Below the pieces are notes generated by a model that was not told the DNA's origin, did not search any database, and worked only from the letters and a program-made list of their open reading frames with translations. Below, in pieces: positions 52,815-64,000 of a DNA stretch of 64,000 nt. The position numbers were made by a program, and so were the translations under genes. Source of the DNA: Macrolepiota albuminosa (taxonomy: Eukaryota > Basidiomycota > Agaricomycetes > Agaricales > Agaricaceae); NCBI GenBank assembly GCA_027475525.1, contig JAMWFC010000088.1:74757-138756 (forward strand), given 5' to 3'. Each line of letters opens with the position of its first letter. Positions within the stretch are counted from its first letter, which is position 1.

Positions 52815-53029
52815 CGGAACAGGGGTTGAGGGCGTTCGAGGCAGTTTGGAAGGAGGCCAATAGTGACGTAGTCACTCAAGTGCAACAAGAGGTGTTATGC
52901 GTATAAACGAACTGTATGCGTATAAACGAACGAAATGAATGCTAATATCGAAAAGAAAGTCCTCAAGGGAATGTCCTTCAAAGCAAAAATCAAGCGAGAA
53001 ATATTCGAAGGTCGAGGTTGAAAAAAAAG

Positions 53030-53276
53030 TGTAGGACGTCACCATAGTCCTCACTAATCGACACCGCCAATCAACAAGACCTCGCTATATTTCGGCAGCG
53101 AGTAACGATGAGTACGCGTACACAAGATTCTAGAGAGTAAGAAGTCGAAAGGAAAGGAAAGACCCCCGCTCTGGGATGAAGGGGTCTGCCTTATAAGGGT
53201 GCGGAACTGGATGACGTAGGTAAGTAGGTTGGCGGATATAATGACGTAATCTTGGAGTCGTAATCGTAGGATTACA
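53030..53276 (-). repeat. 5' LTR of the Gypsy element
   Basis: 247 bp. Differs from LTR-b only at ACCGTAG/ACCATAG, AATTGAC/AATCGAC and CGACGAG/CGATGAG. The sequence just inside begins CTTTTTTTTCAACC on the minus strand, with no obvious tRNA 3'-end match. Confidence 0.95.
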
Positions 53277-53359
53277 CCTGTTTTGACATGCATTTTGTCC
53301 TCAAAATTTGTGCCCCTCACATGGTCTTAGCTATTGCCATGTCTCTTCCTCTACCAGCT

Positions 53360-53545
53360 ATGTTCTTGATGTTTGCTCCTTTTTGGCTATCTTTACCGGC
53401 TATTACTACTGGCTATTACTACCATGTCCTCAATATTTGCTCTCTTTTAGCTATCTTTACCAGCTATTTCTATTGGCTATTACCATCATGTCTTCAAAAT
53501 TTGCTCCCCTTCAGCTATCTTTACCGGCTATTATGTTGCTCCTCT
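53360..53545. repeat. Minisatellite, period 64 bp, about 2.9 units
   Basis: Units start ATGT(T/C)(C/T)T at 53360, 53424 and 53488, each with TTTGCTC and GCTATCTTTACC. No function seen. Confidence 0.8.
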
Positions 53546-53689
53546 TTTCTGCTATTTTTGCTGAGTAATTAATCAACTTTTTATGTTAAAGGATTATACT
53601 TTTATTTTTTATTTTCTATATATCATTATTTTTTTGTATTGAGTGCATTATTGTTTTTTTTCTTTTACCAAGTTGAGAAATTCTGTTTT

Positions 53690-53830
53690 TTTTTTTCATA
53701 TATATATGTATGTTTTTTGAATATATATATATGTTTTTTTGAATAAGTATATATGTTCTTTTTGAACAAGTGTATATGTTTTTCTTTTTTGAATAAATGT
53801 ATATGTTTTTTTTGAATATATAATTTGTTT
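53690..53830. repeat. TATATGTTTTTTTGAATA-type short tandem repeats
   Basis: Five diverged units of roughly 27-33 bp mixing TATATG, poly-T and GAATA. Region 53560-53950 holds no gene. Confidence 0.6.
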
Positions 53831-53950
53831 CATGTTGTTAAATGCCATGTTTATTATTGTAATTTATTACATCTAGTATCTAGAAAGAGGAGCATGCATG
53901 AAAATTGTACAATTATGTGAATTTTTTTTTGCTTTAGCAGTTATTATTCT

Positions 53951-54524
53951 TGTCAGGGGACTCCTCATTTCTTCCTTTTCTCACTCCCTATCTCTTCACT
54001 CTCCTTCCATTCATTCTCTTATTTCTTCTGACATTATTTCATTTCACTGTTTCTATTCTTTCAACACTATCTGTTAGTACTACTCTCAGCCCTTGAGATG
54101 CTCTGGTTCTTTAGCCACCATTCAGACAAGTGTGGGCCCACTCAGCACCGCTTCCAGACCGCTTATATAAGCCAGAGTTTGCCAGAGTTTGCCTCTTATT
54201 TGTACAAGTGTTTGTGTAGGCAATTTTTGAGTTTTTATTACATAAGCCAGAGTTTGCCAAAGTTTGCCTCTTATTTGTACAAGTGTTTGTGTAGGCAATT
54301 TTTGAGTTTTTAAGGTTTTGTTGTACTGTACAGTTGTTTTCCATGCTTCAGAGGCCCCAGAAGCGTCCAACCTGGCATAGGGAATCCCTAGACTTGTTCT
54401 CTTTGGATCTCCCTCTGCCAGGTGAGTAGCTACCTTGATATTGTCAGTATATATTCTAATACACTTTGGATCTCTCTCTGCCAGCTGTGTGACTGAGCCA
54501 CAGCCTCTAGAGGTCGCCCTTACA
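53951..54524 (+). repeat. Solo LTR-X, copy 4 (574 bp)
   Basis: TGTCAGGGGACTCC...CCCTTACA with perfect TSD ATTCT (53946-53950, 54525-54529). The intron-like 63-nt segment is at 54422-54484. It has its own 75-bp tandem duplication (units from 54167 and 54242). Confidence 0.9.
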
Positions 54525-54649
54525 ATTCTGCTCTCTTCATTTATTTTTATCTTTGAAAATTAGACCACATTGTCTTTGGTATTCATAGAACTTTTTGAAT
54601 TATATTTTCTATAAGCTTGTATGGATTCAGTTTTCTGTCTAATAGAATG

Positions 54650-54830
54650 TGCTTATATAAGCTGATAGTCCATCAATAGTTTATGTAAGCTGTTGCTCCA
54701 GCAATGGTTTATGTAAGCTGATACTCCATCAATAGTTTATATAAGCTGTTGCTCCAGCAATAGTTTATAAAAGCTGATATTCCATCAATAGTTTATATAA
54801 GCTATTGCTTCTGTAATGGTTTATTGTTTG
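54650..54830. repeat. Minisatellite with two alternating 28-bp units
   Basis: GTTTAT(A/G)TAAGCTG alternates with endings (A)TACTCCATCAATA and (T)TGCTCCAGCAATG for about six units, a 56-bp higher-order period. Flanks 54530-54650 and 54830-55252 are AT-rich with no gene. Confidence 0.75.
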
Positions 54831-55786
54831 ATCAATCTGTTCTGAAATTGCATTTTAACATATTGATTGAGTTTATAAATTTGCTTTCTTTTAGCATTTT
54901 ATACTTAGTTGTCAATCTGTTATGATGCTAAGTGTCATTGAATAAAAATTGTACATGAGAGTTGTCAATCTATAACTTCTTTTGTTTATGCATATTTAAA
55001 GAGTCAACTGTTATGATTTTAGTCTCTTATCTACATTAACTGATATACTTAATATATTGAAATAAAAAATTAAAGAGCTATTAGAAACTGAAAAACTTTA
55101 ATTAATCATCTTGGATATAAATTATATCTTGTGCTTATATAGCACTAAAAAATACCTACAAGAAGCAGATTCATTTCTTACTTTTAACATAGTTTGTTGT
55201 AGTACTCAAACTATTTCTGTTTTACAAGCTATAAATATGAAGCTACAATTGCAGAGAGATACATTTGTTGTGCACAATATATCGCTATTTCAATTCTATT
55301 AAAACACTGTTCATAACCATAACTAACTGGGGGCCACTTGCACCTGAACCACCATCACAGTCAGGAATAAAGGTGTATGTCTGCGGACACTCACACCGCC
55401 GAACGATGACCCCTGCATTAGCAAAGGGGAAGTCCTTGGTACCCAAAGAGGGAGGGAGCTACAAAAGCACCCAGCAAGTGAGGCGATAGTAGTACAAAAC
55501 TACCCCCCCCAATAAGACTTAAAAAACACCAAAATACAAAGAAAGTATAAGGAAAGCTAGTAAACGACTTCCGAATGCAAAGTGCTAATGAGATAAACTG
55601 GAGAATATAAGCAAGGTAACATGCTGGGCCCCAATACTTAGACAATCTGTGCAACACATGAGACAGAAGAAAATGAAAGCACACACAGGTAAAAACAGAA
55701 GACTTTCCCCAAAAAAGAGAAAAAAAGAGAGAACATCATATCAGTAAAGCCAAGTCAGAAACAACCTACACCCAAAGACATCAATA

Positions 55787-57698
55787 ATGGAAAACACAAT
55801 GTACAGCCCTACTAAATCAACCTGCTCATACGCAGAGATAGTCGCCCACTCCCCAGCAAGAACCAGACGCCCCCTGTCGACCTCCCCCCTATCCTCCCCC
55901 GAGTCCTTGCCCACCAAGGGGAATAAAACCCTACAAGGGACCCTTGCAAGCCTATCCCCAGCCATATCACAATCCCCATCACCCGAAATCTCGATGCAGG
56001 AACAGCTGGAGATCGAAAAGAGCAATGGTGTTGTGGCAAACGGGATGGCCAAATACTTAAAGGACAAATACAGCCTCGACCCCAACTCACAGACGGAGAA
56101 GGACTGGCAAATGGTCACCCCAAAAAAGAACAAGAAAAAGGCAAAACAGGAGCTCAAAAAGCTCCAGGAATTGAACAATAAAAGATCCCACTCTGACTCC
56201 CCGTTAAAGGAGAGGAACCCTAAAAGGCTGGCCATTGACGTCAGGAACAGGGTAAATGAGAACAAACACAGCACCTGAGTCGAAACACCATGCCCGAGCC
56301 TGACTCCCTCCCTTCTCCAGATGAGCAATGGAAACGAGCCCAAAAAGGAGAATACTGGAAGGAGCAGCACCAGGACAAGGTTGAGCATGACCCCCAAAGC
56401 CAAAGAAGACATGGCGGGGACTACTACCATAGCAGAAAACTGGCAAAGTGAGGTAGCAAGCGGCCGCAGAGGTAGAAACAAACCCCCCTACCTAGAGATG
56501 CACGATGAGGAGGAGAAGTGGCCAGGCCAAGAGTATGGGAACAGGGGAACACCAATGGACATTTTCTCCCCCCCACAATTGCCAGAAGTCGAAGATGATG
56601 AGCAGGGAGAGAGTGAGGTGGACAATCAGAAGCTGTGGTTTGAAACAACGGAGAACGACATTACCACAAACAGCAAAGGGTTTAAAAGAATGGCAACTCT
56701 ATTAGGAGGATGGCCAGTGGTCCACCTGGCAGCCTCACCGTCATACAACGTGGCCCAGGAAATGCTGCACATATGGAGGGACCTGGAAGAACCGACCATC
56801 TGGGCACGTCTGTATAGAGCCAGATACAAGCCCACAGTTGCCAGAAAAACAAAAACAGAGGACGCTATCAAGAGAGTCATTAAAAACCTGGTGGCTAGTC
56901 AAGACAATGAGACACTAGCAGTAATCTTCCCTGAACAAGACCTACCTCTCAAAAACGATAACCAATTTCCCCATCCATACCACCTGTGTGTGATAGGCCT
57001 CACCCAAGCAGACGCAAGATGACTAACAGACCTAAAGGTTGTCACATCGCCAGAAGCCACGGTCTTCTTCCTTCCAAATACCACTCAACGACAACTCTAC
57101 ATCCTCACCATAAAAGGGCTGAGATGCAATGACACAGAATGGGCAAGAGAATTAGTAGAAACCCTAGCACAAAGATCTTTCCAAGCATCACCTGAGATCT
57201 GCGCAATCATCAAGATGAAGGCCACCCTGCCACATGACAAAGCAGAACGCTGAACTTTCAACATCTGAGCCTCCTTCCTCCCAATCAAGCAGAGGGGAAA
57301 ACATGATTAGGTGCTGGAACATATACTTCATAGAGGACCCAGGGTACAATGACAAAAACTATAGACTCCTGCGGAAAAAGATGAGGACCTGTCAGTTTAG
57401 GACAGTAGGCTTTGGAAAAGGGTTCACAATGATTGAAGATCAACTGCTCTGCATGGGCTACAAATTAGCTGACCATGACTCGTACAACTGCCCCTTCTCT
57501 CAGTTACCAGGCTGGCTGGAGTACAAACCCTACGGACCAGGCACCATAGCAAGTGCAACAGACTTTGCTGATGAATGGGACCAACACGTGCACACAGGAG
57601 GCATGAGAGGAGGCATGAGAGAGATGTATAGAGGAGGTGCTGGCGCGTATAGAAGCAGGGGTCGTGGCAGAATGTCAAGAGGCAGCAGCTGGATGTAA
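55787..57698 (+). pseudogene. LINE ORF1 (nucleic-acid-binding protein), frameshifted
   Basis: Three frames cover it: 55787-56278, 56321-57022 with its continuation to about 57243, and 57234-57698. It begins with a Ser/Pro-rich segment and a Lys-rich basic stretch (TPKKNKKKAKQ), has an acidic middle and an alpha-rich conserved part (FKRMATLLGGWPVVHLA), and ends in an RGG-like region (GGMRGGMREMYRGGAGAYR) expected to bind RNA. Stops and frame changes disable it. Confidence 0.65.
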
Positions 57699-57843
57699 AA
57701 CACACTCTGAGCACCCCCGACCCCCCCACACACACTAGCAGAGAGTACGCCTACAAAGTAGAAATGAATCAAACAGATTTAACAGATTTGCACGACTGCT
57801 GAATAAAAAAGACTGAACCATTCCCCCCCCAACAACAAACAAC

Positions 57844-60800
57844 ATGATGATAAGTGAACAGATATATTTTACAACTAATATAGGTGATTTATGGGTCAAC
57901 GGCAACTACTCTGAACTGGGGGAAGGAAGTGCTGACCAGGCCGCAGATCACACCTCCGAGGATCCCCAGACCAGCGAAGGAAGCGGGAGCCCACAGCAGG
58001 CTGTGGCTACAACAGCCAGCAGAAAACCTGCAGTTGACACAAATAGAGTGATGACATCCCAAGATAGAGAAACAGTGGATACACTAATGGGGACCCACAC
58101 TGAGACCCAACCACACCCAAGTGGAAGACCAGAAAAATGAAGGAATACCAGACTGAAGAGAGGAGGCCTGAAAATAGCATCCCTGAACATGAGAGGAGGC
58201 AGTTTGGATGGCACCTACGATAAGTGGAGCGAGGTCAATCAGATGATGCTAAGAAACAAGATAGACATACTAACCCTACAAGAAACGCACCTGACTAAGA
58301 AAAACCAGGACAGACTAAACGAAGTCTATGGTAAGAGACTACATATCATCTCCACAATAGACAAAACTGCGACTAACAGAATGTGAGTGGCAATTGTGAT
58401 GAAGAAAGGAACAATGCGCTGGAAAGAAGCCAAATCGGAAGAGATAATAAAAGGACGAGCGATAGTAATAAACCTGCCATGGAGCGCAGAGGAGGAAATA
58501 AGGTGCCTGGCAATATATGCTCTGAACAAAGATGATGAGAACCGTAGATTCTGGGAAGACATAAAAAACATATGGGGCAGGAGACAACTAAAAAAACCAA
58601 CATGCATGATAGAGATTTCAACATAGTAGAAGACTCGGCAGACCGCCTCCTCCCCTGACACGACCCGGAAGGAACCATACACACCCTAGCAACCCTAAAG
58701 GATTTCTTCAAAATGGTCAATGGATGGAGGGAGGAAAACCCACAAAAGCTAGACTATACAAAGCAGAAGGCAGACCAATACAGTCGAGGATCAACTGAAT
58801 CTATATCCACCGCAAATTGACAAAATTTAGCCATGAATGGGAAATAAAGAGAACAGAAATGACAACCGACCACTCAATAGTCAGCACCAGGCTCATCAGC
58901 CCATGGATCCCACACCAAGGGCCCAGTAGATATGCTATGCCAATGTATCTCCTCGAACACCAGGCCTTAATGAGCAGACTAGAAGATATCGGAATAGAAC
59001 ACAAAACAAAGGCAGAGGCAACCCAAGTAGACAGAACAAAAGAACTAAACCCCCAGACCATCCATAGGGAACTAAAACGCTGAATCATAGAAGAGGTCCA
59101 GAACTACTCAAAAAAGATAATGTCTAGACTAGAAGCAGAAATAAAAAAACTGTCAGAAGAAAGAAATCATGTACTAAATAACCCACAGTAGGAGCCCGAG
59201 AAGAGAGGGGAAGAATCCACGATCCTAGGTGAGAGGATTAGGGAACTGGAGAAAATAAGATCCACCCAGGCCAGAGACAACACCACCACAAAATATTTTC
59301 TTGAAGGAGAGACGCTATGAAAGCACTGGATAAACGCCAACAAAGAGACAAAACCAAGGGACTGCATAGCGGCCCTAAAGGATAAAAACAGACCAGGCTG
59401 CCCGCTAGTAAGAAGATCCTGCAGAATGGCAGAGATAATGAGTGAATACCATAGAAACCTACAAATAGAAGACCAAATAACGGACCCTGAACGTAACAGG
59501 GGCATTGTAAAAAGGGTACTAAGATGACTGGATGCTAAAATAAGCGACAAACAGAATGCGAGAATAAATGAGAGCATAACAGAAGAAGAGGTGGAAGAGG
59601 CTATTAGGCAACTCCCAAACAGGAAAGCTGCAGGCCTTGACAGAATTGTACATGAAGTGTGGAAATCCTTCCTGGGAGAAAACAGTAAGAAAGAAACAGA
59701 AGAAGGAGACGGTGACAATCAAGCAAATAGAAAGAAAAACAGATTCAACATAATGGAGTATCTAACAACCCTGTACAATGACATAGCAAAGCATGGGATA
59801 GAGCAGGGAACAGACTTTGCTGAAGGCTGGATGTGTCCCATATACAAGAAGAACAACCGCACTGACATGGGGAACTACAGGCCAATCACAGTCCTCAACA
59901 TGGATTATAAGATTATGACCAAAGTGATAGTGAATAAGCTTACAGACATCGCCTCAAGCATCATAAACAAAGACCAGGCAGGATTCATAAGAGATCGCCG
60001 CATCGAAGACCAGATGGAACTAGCAAACCTAGTACTAAAATGGAGAGAAAAAAGAGAAGTAAATAGCGTAATCATCTGCCTTGACCAAGAGAAGGCATAT
60101 GACAAAATCAGGCACTGCTTCCTATGGAAGATGCTCCGCAAATTCAACTTCCCAAAATCCTTTGTAAAAACAATCAAGAACCTCTACAAGAGGGCAGAAA
60201 CTACTGTAATAGTAAATGGAGAGAAGGGCCCCCCTTTTTTGGTAATGAGAGGAGTTAGGCAAGGCGACCCCATGTTGTGCCTACTGTTCAATATGGCAAA
60301 TGAGTCGCTGGTAGAGATGCTAAGAAAATTGCACCTTAAGGGCCTAAACATAGATAGCGAAGCAGAAAGGCTAATAGCCAAGCTCTTTGCTGACGACACC
60401 ACAGTGTACCTATCTGAAGACAATGACATAAGTAGCCTCAAGGACATACTTGACGAATGGTGTGAGGCATCAGGAGCACGCTTCAATATACCAAAGACCA
60501 AGGCCATACCAATAGGCACCCAACAATACAGAGATAAATTTATAAAAACATGGAGAATGAACGATAACAACACAAGAATCCCAGACAAAATCCATATCAC
60601 CAAAGATGGAGAAGCCACAAGATTATTAGGAGCATTTATAGGGAATAAGGTTGAAAGCATCAGCATATGGACACCAGAAATCGAAAAAATTAAGACAGAC
60701 CTAGAGAGATGGCAAAAGGGCCACCCGACAATAGATGGAAAGTGCCTGATTGTATCAATGGTGGTCAGAGAAAGAACGCAATACAAGACCTGCATGCAGG

Positions 60801-63348
60801 GAATGCCACCAGAAATCGAACTGAAAATCGAAAGCTTAATAAGAGACTTTATCTGGGGGGAGTCAAACCACCTGACAAATAGGCCTTAGCACTCTGTACA
60901 GGCCAATAGAACAAGGAGGGAAAAAGCTGTTGGATATAAGATCAAGGAACAAAGCGATCAAATTAATGAAGGCCAAGAGATACCTAAGGCTGGGAAATGA
61001 GCGCCCAGCCTAGGCAAATGTGGCCAACAACCTAATAGGCATGAACCTCAAAACCAGGGGGAAAATAATAGATGAGGAAACATATACCAACATCCTCCTT
61101 CAGGACCTGAGAGTCGACACAAGGCACAAGGACGACGGAATACCAGACTCCCTGAAGAGAATGATTAAGGTGATGAAGAAACATAAAGTGAAATTTGCAC
61201 CAGTGGAACTCAAAGAGAAACTGAAACAGGAAATGCCTGTGTAGCACTATACTGGTCTAATTGGGACAAAATACGTTGGTTTCAACTCAAGAACAGCAAA
61301 ATGCCAGCGCCAACCACACAAAATACAGACAATAGGGGATCTAATCGAACTGATTAAAAATACCTTCCAAGAAACAAACCCAGCCCACAACCCCAGACAA
61401 AACTGCAAATGCCAGCAATGCAAAGAAACCAGAGCAAGGGGGTGTAAGAACCCCCACCACTGCGGAATATCAGCACGAAAGCTACTTAAAAAACTCAACC
61501 AGAAATGGCTCCCATCGGAAGTATCTGGAAGGGCCACCACCCAGGAAGTAGTCCCCCCAGAGAACACAGGAGATGAGCTGGTACCATTCAACAAAGATGT
61601 AAGAACGAAGCACTCACTGTGGGAAGGTTTCCGAGTTTTCATGCAGAGACAAGAGCCTGCTATGGAGGCCCCACAAGAGGAACCAGGGCCACCACAAAGA
61701 ATAGAGGTCTTCACAGATGGATCCTGCCTCAACAATGGATGTGAGGATGCGAAAGCAGGGGCAGGGGCATGGTTCAGAACGGATGATATAAGAAACAAAG
61801 CAATCGCCCTGCCCAAAGCCATGAACCAGTCAAACAACGCAGGTGAAATAATGGGAATCCTACTTGCCACTAGGAACACCCAATCGGAAGCTAACCTTTG
61901 TAAGGGCAACCTCTAGAGGCTGTGGCTCAGTCACACAGCTGGCTGGCAGAGAGAGATCCAAAGTGTATTAGAATATATACTGACAATATCAAGGTAGCTA
62001 CTCACCTGGCAGAGGGAGATCCAAAGAGAACAAGTCTAGGGATTCCCTATGCCAGGTTGGACGCTTCTGGGGCCTCTGAAGTGTGGGAAACAACTGTACA
62101 GTACAACAAAACCTTAAAAACTCGAAAATTGCCTACACAAACACTTGTACAAATAAGGGGCAAACTCTGGCAAACTCTGGCTTATATAAGCGGTCTGGAA
62201 GCGGTGCTGAGTGGGCCCACACTTGTCTGAATGATGGCTAAAGAACCAGAGCATCTCAAGGGCTGAGAGTAGTACTAACAGATAGTGTTGAAAGAATAGA
62301 AACAGTAAAATGAAATAATGTCAGAAGAAATAAGAGAATGAATGGAAGGAGAGTGAAGAGATAAGGAGTGAGAAAAGGAAGAAATGAGGAGTCCTCTGAC
62401 AACCTCATAATACACAGCGACTCACAAGTAACCATAGACAGCCTGACCAGAAAGCTGGAGAGACACAAAAAAATGGATAGATCGGAGTAGAAAATAAAGA
62501 CACACTACACCTTGTAGCATCCCACCTAAGGGCGAGGAGAGGACAAACTTTTTTTTTAAGAAAGTGAAAGGCCACAGTGGTCTAGAGGGAAATGACAAAG
62601 CTGATGAGCTGGCTAAAGCAGGTACACAGGAAGAACCTAACACCGTAATCGACATCACCCCAATACAAGGCCTATACAAGACCAAAGTCAAACTGAGCGC
62701 AGCAACTCAATCGCTCCTCTACAAGGGAATAATCGAGAACAAACTAACCCTATACAGAAGAGGGACAGTCATAAACCTAGATATAATCAGATGGGCCGTT
62801 AAAGAGAGAAATGGAAGACTGCCAACCAATGGGAGTATATGGAACTCAACCTGTAACAAAACCCTCAAAAAAGAAGTAAGAGCCTTCCTGTGGAAGGCAA
62901 CACATAATGCCTATAAAATCGGAAACTACTGGAATAAAATACCAGGGTACAAACCTAGAGGGAAATGCTACGACTGCAGCATGGAGGAACGTATGGACCA
63001 TATCCTAACCAAGTGCAAAAGCTCAGGACAGGAAACTGTGTGGAAACTAGCATGTACAATATGCCAGATGCATGGCATTGAGTGGAAGAAGCCAACAATT
63101 GGAGAGATCCTTGGCTGCCACATGATACAGGAATAAGGATGTATCAAATAATCATCTCAGAATCAGCCCATCTAATATGGAAGATGAGGTGCAAGTGGAA
63201 AATAAGTAGGGAGGCCAACCCAGAAAGGGCTTTCACAGAAAAGGAGACCGTAAACAAATGGAAAAACAGAATCTCACAGAGACTAAAACTGGACTGCTTA
63301 GCCTCCAATGAGCGATGGCAAGGAAGGAAAGCCATAGCAGGATTTTAG
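57844..63348 (+). pseudogene. LINE ORF2: endonuclease-RT-RNase H, interrupted
   Basis: AP-type endonuclease start IASLNMRGG and ILTLQETHL (58163-58300), H-rich catalytic end poorly kept. RT domain in the long open stretch 59591-60889: GLDRIVHEVW, YRPITVLNMDYKI, IINKDQAGFIRDR, LDQEKAYDKI, GVRQGDP and catalytic FADDTT (60386). RNase H EVFTDGSCLNNG and NNAGEIMGILLA (61705-61865), then LTR-X copy 5, then VKGHSGLEGNDKADELAKAG (62560) and knuckle CYDCSMEERMDHILTKC (62970). Stops such as those at about 58384, 59081, 59189, 59318 and 59525 are TGA or TAG, mostly explainable by C-to-T or G-to-A changes of CGA, CAG or TGG. Confidence 0.8.
61899..62401 (-). repeat. Solo LTR-X, copy 5 (503 bp, inverted)
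   Basis: Minus-strand TGTCAGAGGACTCC...GCCCTTACA. TSD ACCTT/ACCTC (61894-61898, 62402-62406, one mismatch). Inserted in the LINE RNase H domain, hence younger than the LINE. Carries the 63-nt intron-like segment; no tandem duplication. Confidence 0.87.
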
Positions 63349-63533
63349 TGTGTATGGGTACAGACTGGCCGCTGGGCCAGAACAGGTAGTAGTAACCGAC
63401 CTGAGTCCCACACAGTGTGCGTAAGGCATTTTCCTGAGGTGGGCCGCAAACACCAAGAGAGAATAACATACCCCCCCTTCTGGTCGCTAGGAGCTAACAC
63501 ATGTAGATACGCCTATTGACCAACAGAACCACC
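63349..63533 (+). other. LINE 3' UTR
   Basis: Unmatched GC-richer sequence between the last ORF2 codons and the poly(A) run at 63534-63558. Confidence 0.6.
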
Positions 63534-63783
63534 AAAAAAAAAAAAAAAAAAAAAAAAAAGAGAGATACATCTGTTTCTGTATAGAAGTCATATTGATGTC
63601 AATATCTTCTATGCCTACAGAAACAATTATGAAAATTGAAAGCTTTGAAGTTAAGTCTCTATGTTTTATTTGTCTACTTATCAATCAATACATATCATGC
63701 TATCCAATTTTTAAATTTATATTGATAAACACTAATATATATGATTAACTTCCTCAATCATTGAAAAACTCCTCTCTTCAAAC

Positions 63784-64000
63784 TGTTGGGAGACATTCCA
63801 CTACACAAACTCACTCAAAAGCTCAACTCATTTAAATTTAAGCTCAAGTTTCATATAAATAGTAGCTAAGATTTCTCTCTCTGCTTTAGTAATTGTGCTA
63901 TTGGTCTTTTTTTAACTATTCAATTTTATAAAAATCATTGACAAAACTCTATTTTCACTACTTTAGTAGTGGGTTTTTATGGTCTGTGGATGACATCCAC
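63784..64000 (+). repeat. Possible LTR start, cut by the window end
   Basis: TGTTGGGAGACATTCC resembles Copia LTR starts; a TATA-like CATATAAATAG lies 70 bp on. No second LTR visible, so only a candidate. The stretch 63576-63783 is AT-rich with a short palindrome (ATATTGA/TCAATAT near 63590) and no gene. Confidence 0.3.

Larger units (their letters stand above)
47196..53276 (-). mobile_element. Chromodomain Ty3/Gypsy element with three LTRs
   Basis: A perfect TSD CCTGT (47191-47195, 53277-53281) encloses LTR-a (47196-47596), a 10-bp stub CCCCTCCCAG, LTR-b (47607-47853), the internal region, and the 5' LTR (53030-53276). LTR-b and the 5' LTR are both 247 bp and differ at three sites, all CpG transitions. 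The stub repeats the pyrimidine-rich complement of the polypurine tract next to LTR-b. Confidence 0.95.
55253..63575 (+). mobile_element. Tad-like LINE, full length but mutated
   Basis: A 17-bp TSD AGAGAGATACAT(T/C)TGTT (55253-55269, 63559-63575, one mismatch) brackets 5' UTR (55270-55786), ORF1, ORF2 with endonuclease, RT, RNase H and CCHC tail, 3' UTR and poly(A) (63534-63558). Length 8.29 kb including a 503-bp LTR-X. I assign it to the Tad-like group by fungal context, RNase H and C-terminal CX2C-H-C knuckle; the clade is not certain. Confidence 0.85.

Noticed and set aside
53288..53572. Two overlapping Leu/Tyr-rich frames
   Set aside because: Created by the 64-bp minisatellite; no conservation expected.
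55741..56481. 246-codon minus-strand frame opposite LINE ORF1
   Set aside because: Antisense shadow; hydrophobic because the sense strand is Lys/Glu/Ser-rich.
63590..63620. Palindrome near 63590 as a terminator or MITE end
   Set aside because: Short, in AT-rich DNA, with no TSD or partner.

Overview
The window looks like a transposon-rich stretch of a basidiomycete (probably Agaricomycete) genome. Evidence: spliceosomal introns of about 45-63 nt with GTRAGY donors and CTNAY branch points, a CFEM cell-surface protein gene, an F-box-like gene, hAT and KDZ (Kyakuja/Dileera/Zisupton-type) transposase relics of the kind common in mushrooms, several Ty1/Copia elements whose primer-binding site matches the anticodon arm of initiator tRNA-Met, a chromodomain Ty3/Gypsy element and a Tad-like LINE. 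No sign of bacterial, organellar or viral-particle genes was seen.

Layout. 1-5239: Copia-1, nearly complete (5' LTR cut by the window edge), open Gag-Pol. 5240-14290: nested graveyard: Gypsy gag remnant, Copia-2 inserted in it, a 606-bp solo LTR ('LTR-X') inserted in Copia-2, then a reversed Copia-3 relic and a Gypsy pol relic with a second LTR-X. 14291-23375: CpG-poor relics (hAT transposase, tRNA-like SINE repeats, Gypsy gag, KDZ transposase). 23376-26534: CpG-containing host-like DNA with a two-exon gene. 26535-31687: Copia-A, young, one in-frame UGA. 31688-39249: host interval with an F-box-like gene, a CFEM gene, weaker gene candidates and one old LTR. 39250-44640: Copia-B, intact, nested in an older Copia LTR. 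44641-47190: SINE-like repeat, truncated LTR-X, a solo Copia LTR with a target-site duplication (TSD). 47196-53276: chromodomain Gypsy with three LTRs inside one TSD. 53277-55252: minisatellites and a solo LTR-X. 55270-63558: full-length but mutated LINE with a 17-bp TSD and a solo LTR-X in its RNase H region. 63576-64000: AT-rich, possibly the start of another LTR.

Two age classes coexist. Copia-1, Copia-A, Copia-B and the chromodomain Gypsy keep CpG and open frames; the 6-23 kb and 45-47 kb relics have almost no CpG and many stops. The few differences between the LTR pairs of Copia-B and the Gypsy are all CpG-to-TpG/CpA changes, which fits methylation-linked decay.

The most unusual signal is a shared design in the LTRs of otherwise different Copia families. 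A TATA box is followed by a hairpin with stem CACCCTCAGT/ACTGAGGGTG; the 3' arm of the stem runs straight into a 5' splice site of a 45-56-nt intron; and in five LTRs the U5 region carries a second copy of hairpin loop plus exon that reads as the spliced junction of that intron. LTR-X carries a comparable 63-nt intron-like cassette that is precisely absent in one copy. This looks like a leader intron captured in both spliced and unspliced form, and I know of no description of it.
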